DNA of 41,856 bases from Chara braunii (GCA_003427395.1 BFEA01000007.1:909243-951098), one strand, 5' to 3'. Positions 20,175 through 30,345 are shown, counted from the stretch's first letter. A program made the numbers and translations. Notes: generated by a model not told the origin, from the letters alone.

Positions 20175-20860
20175 TGCAGTTTGACTCCATTGAATTGCTG
20201 CCAGGCCCATTCGGGAGGGCCCTTCATTTCCTATCGAGTTGCTGCCAAGCTCATTCAGGCGGGCCCCTCATCGATGATGCTATTGTTGCCGAACCCATTC
20301 AAACGGCCCCGCATTTTCTATTGAGTCGTTCACTTTGACAGGCCCCTCATTTTTATTGATTGGCTGATTCTGCCAGGCCCACTCAAGCAGGCAGTTTACT
20401 GCTATTTGCCTGGCCCATTCAGGCAGGCCCCTCACTAATCTTGCCATTGTTGTCGGGCCCATTCAGGAGGGCAATTCCTACCTTGTTCGGATTGGTGCTG
20501 CGAGGCCCATTCAGGCGGGCCCGTCCTCATCCATTCGAGTTGTTGTTGTCTGGCCCACTCAGTTTGGCCCTTCATTTATCACCGAGTTGCTGTCACCGGG
20601 CCGCTAAGGCGGGCCCCTAATTTATGATTGAGTTGTTGTCGCCAGCCTCACTCGGGGGGGCGCTTGTTTATGACCAAGTTGTCGTTGCCGAGCCCACTCA
20701 GGTGGGCCCCTCCTTTCACATTGAGTTGCTGCTGCTGGCCCACTCCGGCGGGCTTATTGTGAGTTGCTAAGTGACGAGTCCTCCCAGGTGAGCTCACCAA
20801 TTGTGCTGCTAGGCCCACTCAAGTGGACCCACATCGAGTTGCAGACCTTGCTAGGATGGG
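20175..20860. repeat. Minisatellite of ~13 hairpin units
   Basis: Units of about 45-60 bp share GAGTTGYTGYY..GGCCCAYTCAGGCGGGCCCCTCATTTAT. Most contain a short inverted repeat around the centre, e.g. GGCCCATTCAGGCGGGCC, GCCCACTCAGGTGGGC (perfect 6-bp stem) and CCACTCAAGTGG (perfect 5-bp stem). Some units have lost pairing. Confidence 0.8.
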
Positions 20861-20879
20861 TGAGCCCCCTTGAGCTGTT

Positions 20880-21130
20880 ATGGCTCCTCGTCAGTACACT
20901 ATACCCAAATGGGGCAGGCTGATTGAGAAGTTCGAGTACGATCACCCAGTACATCAATTTTCCATGATCCGGGCGAACGAGCTACCCTCGACGTGGCGCA
21001 TACTTGTCATCAGTTACTGGGTGAATGGGGCGGAAAAGGGTGTGAAGGGCGCAACCTACGACAGGATCATGGACTACATTTTTCGCAAGGAGAGCTGTTG
21101 GAGGGCCCACTGGTTGCACGCCATTTCCCC
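20880..21130 (+). CDS. Unrecognised ORF fragment reading into a retroelement
   Basis: From ATG 20,880 about 80 codons look protein-like (PKWGRLIEKFEYDHPVHQFS, TWRILVISYWVNGAEKG, TYDRIMDYIFRKESCW). The frame then runs into the T-rich complement of an A-tailed element (21,130-21,170) and continues artificially to 21,311. I do not recognise the protein. If real, its 3' end was cut by that insertion or lies elsewhere. Confidence 0.3.
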
Positions 21131-21191
21131 CTTTTTTTATCTTCTTTTTTTCTATCTTTTTTTTTGTGGGAACAAAGCTCCAATCTATTCG

Positions 21192-21291
21192 TATGTAAAT
21201 TTCTATATGGGATGCTGGGCCCGGTTCCCAGCACGTGGGGAGCAGCACGTGCTGGGAACCGGACCCAGCGTCCCATATAGAAATTTACATA
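21192..21291. repeat. Fold-back: inverted partial copy inside the 3' tail module
   Basis: Left arm 21,192-21,237 and right arm 21,246-21,291 are 46 bp each with two mismatches and an 8-nt spacer GGGAGCAG. Each arm contains tail hairpin I (21,214-21,232 plus; 21,251-21,269 minus). Comparison with the intact copy at 39,660-39,720 shows the minus-strand module is interrupted between CTCCCCAC and GAATAGATT by an inverted copy of its own start, a templated inverted duplication. Confidence 0.9.
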
Positions 21292-21887
21292 GAATTTTGA
21301 AGGAATTTTGAAAGCTTACGGTACCGGGGCCACTACCCGGCTTATGCTAAGAGCTAGATTAGGAAATACAAACAAGCTACCGAAAATAGGCAAAAATTTC
21401 AGGAAAAGACTCAGACCCCCCTCCATCCTCTTTATATCACTCCGGCAAGTCTTACTACAGCAAAGCCACCATCTCTGCTGCTGCTGTACCCTATTACCAT
21501 CCTACCACCTGGCCCCCTCACTAGTAGGACGCTTGATATCCAACCATATTCTCCCACTCACCTAGGCAAAGTTTCAGAAAACGTCTCAGAAGACCCCATC
21601 CATCCTCTTTACCTCACTCCGGCAAGACTTACTGCAGCAGAGCCATCATCTCCGCTGCTGCTGTACCCTATTTCCATCCTACCAGCTAACCCCCTCACTG
21701 GTAGGACGCTTGATATCCCGCCATCTACTTCCGGCACAAACCAGTGACCACAGATCTATGAATATTACAGCCAGAAGCAACTGAATAGAATTTTGAAGGT
21801 TTGAAATACCGGGGTCATTACCCGGCTTTGGCGAAAAGAAAACAGTCAGCCCTCCTCCCATTTCCTTTCAACCCCTACTCTTCTTCA

Positions 21888-21929
21888 TCTCCCGACGAGC
21901 CGACCTCCTCCACCACATAGTTCGGGAGA
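21888..21929. repeat. Shared-loop hairpin 1
   Basis: Stem TCTCCCGA (21,888-21,895) / TCGGGAGA (21,922-21,929), perfect 8 bp. The 26-nt loop contains AGCCGACCTCCTCCACCACA and ends TAGT. See the findings for the family of four. Confidence 0.85.
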
Positions 21930-21990
21930 GAAGAAAAATAGACCAACGACCTCCCCAAAATCCCGTAGCGATGAAAAACAGACTTCAATT

Positions 21991-22048
21991 CTTCCTCTTC
22001 CTACGACAGGCCGACCTCCTCTACCACATAGTTCGAAGGAGGAGGAAG
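21991..22048. repeat. Shared-loop hairpin 2
   Basis: Stem CTTCCTCTTCCTACGA (21,991-22,006) / TCGAAGGAGGAGGAAG (22,033-22,048): 16 positions with one G.T wobble and one mismatch. Loop 26 nt with GGCCGACCTCCTCTACCACA. Confidence 0.85.
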
Positions 22049-22317
22049 AAGTAGTTCACTCCATCACAAAACAGGCGCAGCACCCTAACCTCCCATCCCC
22101 TTACCACCTTCCAGCGCAGACTTATAACAGCTAAGCCACCATCTCAACTGCAGCTGTGCCCTAATCCAGTCCCGCCAGCTAGCCCTCCTCACCAGCAGGA
22201 CGCAATGTTACCAATAAAAAAAACTTCCCCCCTCCACTTCAGTCCCACGCCTGTTCCATAGGCAGGTAAAAGACAACTGATCCCCACCCACACTCTTCCT
22301 AGACCCCCTTATTCAAC

Positions 22318-22366
22318 TTCATCCCGCGACAAGCCGACCTCCTCCACCCATAGTTCGCGAGATGAA
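22318..22366. repeat. Shared-loop hairpin 3
   Basis: Stem TTCATCCCGCGA (22,318-22,329) / TCGCGAGATGAA (22,355-22,366) with one mismatch. Loop 25 nt with AAGCCGACCTCCTCCACCCA. Confidence 0.85.
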
Positions 22367-22396
22367 AAAAAGTGAAAGCAGACAACCCTCGACTTC

Positions 22397-22440
22397 CTCT
22401 TGCGACAAGCCGACCTCCTCCACCACATAGTTCGCAGGAG
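22397..22440. repeat. Shared-loop hairpin 4
   Basis: Stem CTCTTGCGA (22,397-22,405) / TCGCAGGAG (22,432-22,440) with one wobble. Loop 26 nt with AAGCCGACCTCCTCCACCAC. Confidence 0.85.
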
Positions 22441-22535
22441 AAAAACGAAAGGGATCCACCATCTGAAACTTGCCAGCCCTACCCAAACCTCAGATACTGA
22501 TCAGAACCTTCACCTGCCTGCCCCAAACCAAAGCT

Positions 22536-22700
22536 NNNNNNNNNNNNNNNNNNNNNNNNNNNNNNNNNNNNNNNNNNNNNNNNNNNNNNNNNNNNNNNNN
22601 NNNNNNNNNNNNNNNNNNNNNNNNNNNNNNNNNNNNNNNNNNNNNNNNNNNNNNNNNNNNNNNNNNNNNNNNNNNNNNNNNNNNNNNNNNNNNNNNNNNN
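22536..22700. other. Assembly gap (165 N)
   Basis: Run of N. The 15-mer CCCCAAACCAAAGCT just before the gap occurs again at about 24,882-24,896, so a repeat may have caused the break. Confidence 0.99.
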
Positions 22701-24560
22701 ATGATTGAGGATCATTTTGGATGATTTAGGATGTCAGAGTGGGTGATTGAGGTCATGAAATAGAACAAGATGATGACTAATCAGAAAGACTGTCCACTCA
22801 GACTGAATTACTATCCTATCCCTAATTTCCTGTATCCATTCCAAACAACCAATCACAATTGAGCCCGTGCTGTGCACCAATCAGGCCTCTTCCCGGTCTC
22901 ACACCCTAATCTGGCTCTGTTACAGGGCAGCGCTACCCACCCTAGCTCCGACCATCGTTGGCCAGATTGTAGTCATTAGTCAAGTTTGCAGATTGCCTTC
23001 CTCCCTCAGCAATTCCAGACCTCTATACAAAGCCTCAAGCTCCTACACAAGCAGGTTACAAGGCACTGCCCCAGCACCGGCTAGCGTCGTTTTGGCGCCA
23101 ACTCAACCTGGCCATTACACAAGAGGACTCAATCAGGAAATTAGCTAATCTAGAATGCCAACCAGAAATCAAGGATCTGATAATATCAGAATCTTGATCG
23201 GCAAAACTTTCGGATGATGAAATTTGACGAGTACCCTGAGATGATCACAAGATGATGGATAATGATGACGACGCTGATGATTATTTCTCTCCACCCCTCC
23301 CCTTCTTCCATGTATTTTCCTCCTCTCCCCTCATTTCCTCTTCTCCTCTCGCTGCCTCCGCTGAGCCGAACCCCACTATCAGCATGAAGTTCCTATCAGC
23401 CCCAACGAGAGAGAGAACCTCCCCATTCCCTTCTACCTTCAGGTAACCAGTTCCCCCAAAAGGTGTACCTCAAAACTAACACTCTGACCTAGTCTGCCTC
23501 CGCCAGGAGATAATGCGGCCCCATACATATCTCCCAGCCCCAGCCCAGGTCAGATCCTATCATCAGCATCTACTCCCTGGAGGGCAATCACCTCCCCCTT
23601 GTGTTACCCCTGCGGAGTAGCGCTCCCTTCCTGACCAACCTACCTACCAACTAGACCATAGCCTATCTGGGAGATGAGAATATAATCACAAACACAGAGA
23701 TGACTACTGATTGATGAAAAAAAGAATAAGGAAACCGTGATGATGATGATGATGATGATGATTGATGATGATGATGATGATGATGAAAAATTGGCGAAAA
23801 TAAATAAAGAACGTTGGACTTGCGATACCCTAATGGCATCGGTGTGGAAGATTGACAGCTCACTATTGCTGTAATGAAAATAGAAAATGACGATGATTAC
23901 GATTTTTACAGAGAAGTCTGGATGATGACCATGAAGAAGATAAAGAGAAGATAAATAACATGGATGACGAATTAGAGAAGCCGATGATGATTACCACTGG
24001 TAACCAAATGAGGATTACAAAAATGACAGTGTCCTTGATGAAAACCCCCCGCTGAAATGACAATGATGACAATCTTGATGCTCTTGATGGATAACCTGCA
24101 CAAGACAAAACACAGACGAAAGCACATATATAGATTGATGATAACCTCCTAGCCGCTCTCTTGATGATACTCTCTCAGTGGCATTGTGATGATTCTTCAA
24201 GTAGGACCAACGTTCTCCGCACTTTGGCTTCCACGGGGCTGACTCCACTTTCCTCCACCGACATCGACTTTCGTCAACTCGCATGAGCTCTCCAGCCTCT
24301 TTAAAGGTCTTGGCTATGGAGTACTTCATATGAAAAACACAGGGAAAATGTTCAAACAGCAGTTGCCGCTACCATTCTCCCTTTTCCTCTGTGCCTCAGG
24401 CCAGATGCCACGTCAGCTTGTGACGTAGTAATGACCCAGCGCCTCTGGATACCGCGCGTGCGTCAAGCGCTAACCCTCATCTACTTCACAACATCACAGC
24501 ACTCTCGCACCAGCGCCTCCCTCCAGTCGGCTGCCAGCACCGCGCCACGTGTCAGCTAGC
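22701..24560. other. No gene recognised
   Basis: Only domain-free open frames. A (GAT)n tract occupies part of it, and the surrounding sequence is rich in GATGA-type words. Confidence 0.4.
23737..23786. repeat. (GAT)n microsatellite
   Basis: TGATGATGATGATGATGATG twice, interrupted once by ATT. Confidence 0.95.
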
Positions 24561-24564
24561 ATGT

Positions 24565-24790
24565 TACTAGTCACCACAAGCCAGCGCCTCGCCAGTTGCA
24601 AGTCACCAGCGCCCCACCACTCACCTGTTGCCAACGCCTCGCCCCCCACCAGCAGCCAGCGCCTCGCTGCACTCACACAGCCAGCGCCTCGCCACTCGCG
24701 AGAAGCCAGCGCCTCACAACCTGTGAGAAGCCAGCGCCCCGCCACCTTCGACCAGCCAGCGCCTCGCCTGCAAGCAACCAGCATGCCACC
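24565..24790. repeat. Minisatellite, ~34-bp unit
   Basis: At least seven diverged units each contain AGCCAGCGCCTCGCC followed by about 19 variable bases. Open frames on both strands across it (Ala/Ser/Pro- or Trp/Arg-rich) are artefacts. Confidence 0.85.
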
Positions 24791-24826
24791 ATCCGCGTGC
24801 CGCGGCAGCCCGGCGCCCGCCAACCA

Positions 24827-24846
24827 TAGCGCTAGTGCTAGCGCTA
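24827..24846. repeat. Palindrome TAGCGCTAG-TG-CTAGCGCTA
   Basis: Two perfect 9-nt arms with a 2-nt spacer, directly after the minisatellite. Confidence 0.8.
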
Positions 24847-24879
24847 ACGTGCGCCCGTGGTAGACACTAAGGTAGGGTC

Positions 24880-25480
24880 GCCCCAAACCAAAGCTAACTC
24901 ATGAGGGGAGGTAAACTTCATGCAATCCGAATTTAAAATTGAGTTAGAGTCACTATTGAGAATCAAGTTCTAGAGATTAAAATTCGAAATCTGATTTATG
25001 AGTATCAGTATCAAGAGAATGAAGAATAGGAAAAACAGAATACGAAGTATTTCGATTTTCAAAATAGGGAAAACAATTTCCAAATTAAGAGTTAGACATA
25101 TGCAATGACTTTTAGATTTTGATATCCAAAGGGATTTTCGAATCTGATTCCCAAACCACGATTTGAGAATCGTGGAATAATCCAGTTAGGGTGATGAATT
25201 TATGGTCGATATGTGATTAATATCAGGGGTAGGAAATCAGAGCATGGATTTCAAACGTATTGGAATTAAATTTCGATTTTCGAAATCAAGAATAAGGAGT
25301 GATCCAGAAAATGGTTACGAGGATCAAATTCAAAAACTTATACAGGAGATCAAACAGGGATTTTACATGCAACCACGATTAGGCATCCGAGGCACGAACT
25401 AGAGAAATCAGGGGATGGAGGGTAAGGAGAAAGCCGTGAGGGAACGTTCCTCCCCCCATGGATAGGATTCTAGTACTACA
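24880..25480. other. AT-rich non-coding stretch
   Basis: Base composition turns AT-rich compared with the flanks. Phrases such as TTCGATTTTCRAAAT recur loosely. No gene, no RNA and no element end is recognised. Confidence 0.4.
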
Positions 25481-25859
25481 TGCGACCCTTGACGATGAAG
25501 GTTGTGTGTCTCAACCCACAAACCATGAATACGAAGTCCAGCTTGAACGGTAAGATACTGCATGCTGCTCGTCTTCATTCCTTTCACCGCCTATCTCCTT
25601 CAACAGCCCTCCACAATCCTCATCGTCCCCTTATCACAAGATGTTCCATCATATCGTCATGACGAATCCAGAGGCCCCATGTAGAACACACTACAAAACG
25701 ATAATTTTTCACTTGAGTAACTGTGCGACGCGGAGCTTAAGGACTACCATATCGAAAAAGTTTCCTCAACCCCCTCCTCAACCCTCCTTCCTACACCCGA
25801 ACCCAACCCCACCACCCTCGAGAGAGACACCAGACTCTCCCCATCTGCTAGCTACGAAG

Positions 25860-26010
25860 GCAGCAACTGCCCCTCACTCCAAGATGTCAAGGCCAACAGC
25901 ACGAAGGCCCCTATGGCCATCCATAGCAAAACGAAGCAATGGATGGTATGACCACACCTCGTCGAACCCGCCGACGAGTCACCATAGGGAGTTCAGGACT
26001 TCGGAAGAAC
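25860..26010. repeat. Dispersed repeat with palindromic core, copy 2
   Basis: CTCGTCG-AACCCGC-CGACGAG at 25,958-25,978 has the same 7-bp stem as 15,928-15,948 with a different loop. Flanks align, e.g. GAAGCAATGGATGGTATG with AAGCAGGAGATGCTATGG. Confidence 0.6.
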
Positions 26011-26116
26011 GCCCATCAGCATCATAAAGCAGTAGGGTGAAGAGGGGGGGAGGAAAACCGAATTACTCCGCCGCAATCCTCGCGGTCCACCATCACCCCC
26101 TTCCTTAACGGCTCGC

Positions 26117-27043
26117 TTGCTCCGCCTCATGACCTTCGGCACACCCATTCTCTGTTGGGAAGGCAGCCACACAGCCTCCAATGCTCCTCCAACGCGCTGC
26201 GGTGTCGCCGCCAGGTTCTTTCGCTGGGCCGGTAGCACAGCGCCGCCGGACACCTCCCTGTTCACGTCATTTTTCCCAACGTTCCTTCTGCACTCAAGGG
26301 TTTGCTCTTTTGACTTTGAGAGCTGCAACCCCAAACCACCCAGCCGATGTTGGGAGCTGAAGTACAGGTGTGTTCAGCATCAAGCCCGGAAGCTTTGCAA
26401 GGAGGTTGCCGAGTCACGATTTCCCATAACAACTTGTATTGGCAGACCCCAGACTGAGGAGTCTGACCTCGATCCCTACTGCGTGAGTAATGTTGAGTTT
26501 GAGGAGTACTTCGACTCGACTAGGATGCACCTCAAGATTGAGATACTGATTACGGGGAGGCGACTTCGAAGGAGGGCAGTTCTGCGGCGTATTGCTTACC
26601 TTCTTGCTCGGTATTTGTTGGATGGAGACTACATCCATTTCTATATGTCCGAGGGGAAGAAACCAAAGGATGTGGCGGCCCCCTAAAAGGAACAGGGACC
26701 AGTCCCTTATCCGCGAGATGGGTGAAGCCACCTCCTTGGCTTTGAGTTTGCCATGCAAGCTTTCAGGAAGAATCTCGACCAGGATCGATATCTTGAATCC
26801 TCCTATGACTACTTTCGAGGACAGGGGTGCATTGAGGTTCTGATTGGGGCAAGCATTGGCATCTCCTTGGCCGAGGAATTATACCTAAGGAGATTGTCAG
26901 GTGCCTGGCCCTCTTACTTCAGATCGACCTGGCGACTACTTTGGACATCATTTACCAAAGTCGATGGCAACGATTATCCCATTTGTGACAGAGGAGCAGG
27001 GGGTCCCCAAGGCGGAGTCTCATACCAAAGAGATGACACATAA
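26117..27043 (+). other. Unrecognised frameshifted ORF
   Basis: A frame at 26,117-26,686 (189 codons) is followed by one at 26,753-27,043 (96 codons) in a different phase. The first becomes protein-like after about codon 75 (ESRFPITTCIGRPQTEESDL, FEEYFDSTRMHLKIEILITG, RRRAVLRRIAYLLARYLLDG), the second near its start (NLDQDRYLESSYDYFRGQGC, ASIGISLAEELYLRRL). Together they could be one broken gene or an element protein. I do not recognise the family. The sequence lies about 800 bp upstream of LINE copy B and is not obviously part of it. Confidence 0.3.
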
Positions 27044-27849
27044 GGGCCTCCCTCTTATCATCCTAGATTGAGGTTACTACCTTGGTACTGCGATGTATTT
27101 TTTTATTGACTCGTTATGATCTCTCAGTGATTGCAGCCATCCAGTGGCTGCTCCCTGCATTCTTTATGTACTATTGATTAGTCTTGTATCAATTGGTCAT
27201 GATCTTGCATTGTCTGGCTTCTGGCCTCCTTACCTTGTATTTGTCTCTTGTCTTACGAGTCGTGGACTGGTAAAAGGGGAACTTCATCAATTCAAACATT
27301 TACACTCAACGCCTTTCAAGGATTCCTTAACTCTGAGGACTTTGAGTCTGACCTTTACACGGGGTCAGGCGCATGTGACAAACCGAATGCCTAGCTGTAA
27401 GTCGTGTGGCCACTGGCAGGAGGGGTATATAGTTTATAAAAGGAAGAGGCAATCTGACCAACAGGTCCCACGCCCTGAAGCTGGTACCAGTCCTGTTCTT
27501 AAATTAGTGTGGGACTTCACTAATTTTAGAGCGGGACTGGGACAAGCACGGTTCGAGGGAACCAGACAGTCAGCCCCGTAATAAAAACAGCATGGGATCT
27601 AAAAATAGACCGGAGCTGCGCTAAAAATAGCCCATGATTTATCGGGGTGCAATGAGGCAGCATGCGAATGATAGATTGATGGGAGGAGTACAAAAAACAA
27701 CAAGGGAGGTCACTCCAGCCGCCCAACAGTCATGGGGGTCAGACGCTCCCCCATGCACTCCCCCCCCCTTCCTCATGGGCTGATCGCCTGCGCAGACCAC
27801 ATGCGGGCCACTCGATTGCTATACAACGGAAAGGGGAAGGGGAAGGGCG
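27044..27849. other. No gene recognised
   Basis: Contains AAATTAGTGTGGGAC at 27,501-27,515, shared with 36,471-36,485, each next to similar GGNCCNGT..GGGAC phrases; probably relics of one repeat. The true 5' end of LINE copy B may lie here. Confidence 0.4.
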
Positions 27850-27852
27850 GGA

Positions 27853-29343
27853 ATGGAGGATCCCATTGGACAACCTATCTTCTGTGGGTGCCTTCTTCGT
27901 GACAAAACTCCTGACCCCAAAGTAATTAATCTAAAAGGGGTCAAATCCCTTCCAGCAGGCAAGGTCAGGGACAGGAATGAACTGTACACACGCCACGCCA
28001 GCAACTGGGTCTTCCATGACGATGCCGCTTTCAAATCCACCAATGACAAAATAGGATGGATACGGAAACGGCTTGCCTCTCTTCAAGGAAACATAGAGGA
28101 GGCGCAAGATCTGTTTCTTCTCCAGCCCATCTCGTCCACCACAATCACTGTTATCTGTAGATATGAGGTGGACATTGGACAAACAAACGATGGACAAGTG
28201 GAAATCGATACGTTGTGAGAGGTCGGAGGTGCGCATCTACCCATGGTCCCCTCCGAAACCACAACGTCCAGAGGAAAGGAGGGAGAAAATGATGTCGGAT
28301 AACTTCTGGGTCGAGTTTCGGCACATCCCCATTGAAATCCAAGCAGCCTTGTTCATGATTTCGGGGAGAAATACGACATTATCGACTTCATCGATCCACT
28401 CCCCCACCACATTGCCAGAAGGGATGATTACCTCATGCTTGCAATAAACCTTTCTGAGAGGCACCCCTTCTCGGTGGACGACATCATCCCATTTCGGGTT
28501 GGTGACAAGGACTACAAGATAAACACGGCCCACAAGCTTCAATCTTGGTGCTTTAAGTGTTAAGCTTACGGCCACCTTTACACCGACCCGACATGCTCCC
28601 ATCATCCTGTTAATCAGGTCAGAGTCACGGGGCGGCTCATCCAAGACCCTTTCAGAAGCACGCATTGGCGCACTGTTGACCCGGGGCACGAAGGGTGGGT
28701 CTATGCCGACAAGACTGACAAGGAAGGGAAAACGATTGGTTGGATATGGGACAAAACGGGGGAATCCAACATGGGCTCTAAACCCCCTCCTACCTGGACC
28801 CCTCCAAGGACGGTGGAATCTCACCTGCAGCTGCTGGCGACCTCCATCGTTCCTCAGGGGTTAGGAGGCTCGACGGAGCAAGGCAAGCAAGGGGGGAAGC
28901 AGCTAGGTCCAGCTCCGGAAGGGTATCTGAAGGATCAGGGGAGCCCGCCACAACCAACCGCCCCGAAAAAAGGGAAGCGAGGTAGAATTCTGCCGGATAT
29001 GGATTGGAACAAAGGGACAACAGCAAACAGGTTCTCCCTGTTGGCCACAGAAGCAGCAGGGTCAAGTGAAGGGGAAATAATATCGTCAATAGTTTCGGAT
29101 GGACCAGAGGGGGGAGAGGTAGCGTCTTCAGAAGCCACGTCCCAAAAGGTGTGTCAGTCTCAACAACCCCAGAATAGCGGGGAGGAAAACAAATCGCATC
29201 CTGCCAACCACAAGCATTCTAACATGCTCATAGAGGACCCATATGCGAACGTGTTGGAGTGGTGTGGGGAAGGGGGAGACAACTTGACGCCCCTCGAAAT
29301 CATTCAGATCCCCACCCCCTCCATACTCAAGATTACAGACTAG
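27853..29343 (+). pseudogene. LINE copy B ORF1: DUF4283-like domain plus zinc knuckle
   Basis: From ATG 27,853 the frame reads MEDPIGQPIFCGCLLRDKTP and continues with a DUF4283-like RNA-binding region (KIGWIRKRLASLQGNIEEAQ, then FWVEFRHIPIEIQAALF near 28,310). Frameshifts fall near 28,195 and 28,365. A zinc knuckle follows at 28,549-28,596: CFKC, a stop TAA, AYGHLYTDPTC, i.e. CX2CX4HX6C with its first X replaced by the stop. After it comes a basic and Ser/Pro/Gln-rich tail ending at TAG 29,341. In plant L1-type elements this protein binds the element's RNA. A further Gln/Pro/Ser-rich frame (29,347-29,817) may be its continuation or a linker. Confidence 0.75.
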
Positions 29344-29813
29344 ATTATGACAGGTTTGCAATCTTGGTACACTGAGGCCCCGACAGTGTTCTGGCCTCAG
29401 GCCCATGCACAATTAAACGGTGCCCTTGAGAGCAGCATGACGGTGAAGAGCATTCTGGAATGGGGTCCGTCTGACCAAAATCAATGGCCTGAGATTCTCC
29501 AGAGACTGTTCAAAATCTTTGTCGCACACTTCCAGGCACCGCCAATGGGAACACAGACAACACCATCCCTCCAGCCAGCCAATCCCTCCGGTGAACAGCC
29601 GAGTGGTAGTAAGGGTCTGCAGCAGCAGCATACGGATTGCCAAGGGGCACGGGTAAAGGAGGTACAGCCAGAGAGGAAGGAGAAGGGGGCCTGGGAACAA
29701 AAGGAAATATCTATTCAAAGAGAATCCACCGTGAAGGACTACCTCGAAGATGCCTTTGGCCCACAACCAATGGAAATTGAGGAGCCTTCAGCCACTTCCC
29801 CCCCCCCCCGGAT

Positions 29814-30345
29814 GTGACCGCAATGGACATAGACCAACAAGAGGACACCAACGCCCCCCCGACCGACATGGACATGGAACTTAAACTCAGGACCATTGCC
29901 GACTGGCTGATAGACGGCTTCAGAGCCCAAAATCTTGGTGCCACACAGGACTTTTGGGACAGCTCTTACACCCAGCTCTTTACCCTATTAGATAAGAGCC
30001 CCACCCTGCGTAAGCGCCGTAAGGCCCTAGACGAGGGATCTCCCCCACATATCACCTGGTCGGAAGTTTTCCAGTGGATCCGCCACCTGGCTGCCCAACA
30101 ATTCCAACCCCCTGTGCAAGAACAAAATTCTCAGGGAGAGGGAGGAAGAGGTCAACCAATGGCCCAGGTCGATCCCCACACTAGCCAGCCCCGTCACAAA
30201 AAAAACAGATACATGGTGGAAATAGGACAAGACGAGAAGAACCTACTGCAGAAAGATGGGGTGACAGTCATTCCGCTGAGGTTTGCAGATGATAGGATGG
30301 AGATTGGCCTCTCTCTGGTGCAAGGAGGTTCACGCTGCTAGGATG
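29814..30345 (+). pseudogene. LINE copy B linker ORF between ORF1 and endonuclease
   Basis: A 175-codon frame starts MTAMDIDQQEDTNAPPTDMD and contains a helical region (RTIADWLIDGFRAQNLGATQ, FWDSSYTQLFTLLDKSPTLR) and a disordered Gln/Gly-rich patch. It overlaps the end of the preceding frame by 4 bases (29,814-29,817). The sequence after 30,330 continues in another phase as LLGWGFYNIWSLPGLRDSDF, which leads into ORF2. I know no named domain here. It may be the C-terminal part of ORF1 or an N-terminal extension of ORF2. Confidence 0.5.

Larger units (their letters stand above)
21130..22460 (-). mobile_element. Non-coding A-tailed retroelement, minus strand
   Basis: On the minus strand the element ends with the shared 3' tail module and an A-rich tail at about 21,170-21,130. 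Upstream it matches the plus-strand copy at 39,303-39,747 over more than 400 bp (shared phrases CTTGCCGGAGTGAGGTAAAG, GGATATCAAGCGTCCTAC, CTGAGTCTTTTCCTGAA, CTATTTTCGGTAGCTTGTTT). Its interior is modular: a ~130-bp unit occurs at 21,415-21,545, 21,590-21,722 and, diverged, at 22,086-22,208. A CCGGG-N7-CCCGG hairpin occurs at 21,324-21,340 and 21,809-21,825. Four larger hairpins lie at 21,888-22,440. No protein is encoded. It is probably mobilised in trans by the LINE. The upstream limit is uncertain because of the gap at 22,536. Confidence 0.7.

Noticed and set aside
18760-20860. Regularly spaced repeats that could suggest a CRISPR array
   Set aside because: Units are diverged, spacers are part of the repeat, there are no cas genes, and the DNA is eukaryotic with LINEs and plant U6; these are minisatellites.
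22400-22724. Open frames spanning the N gap
   Set aside because: They are mostly unknown residues and have no meaning.
24494-24886. 130-codon minus-strand frame and 104-codon plus-strand frame
   Set aside because: Both are translations of the AGCCAGCGCCTCGCC minisatellite.
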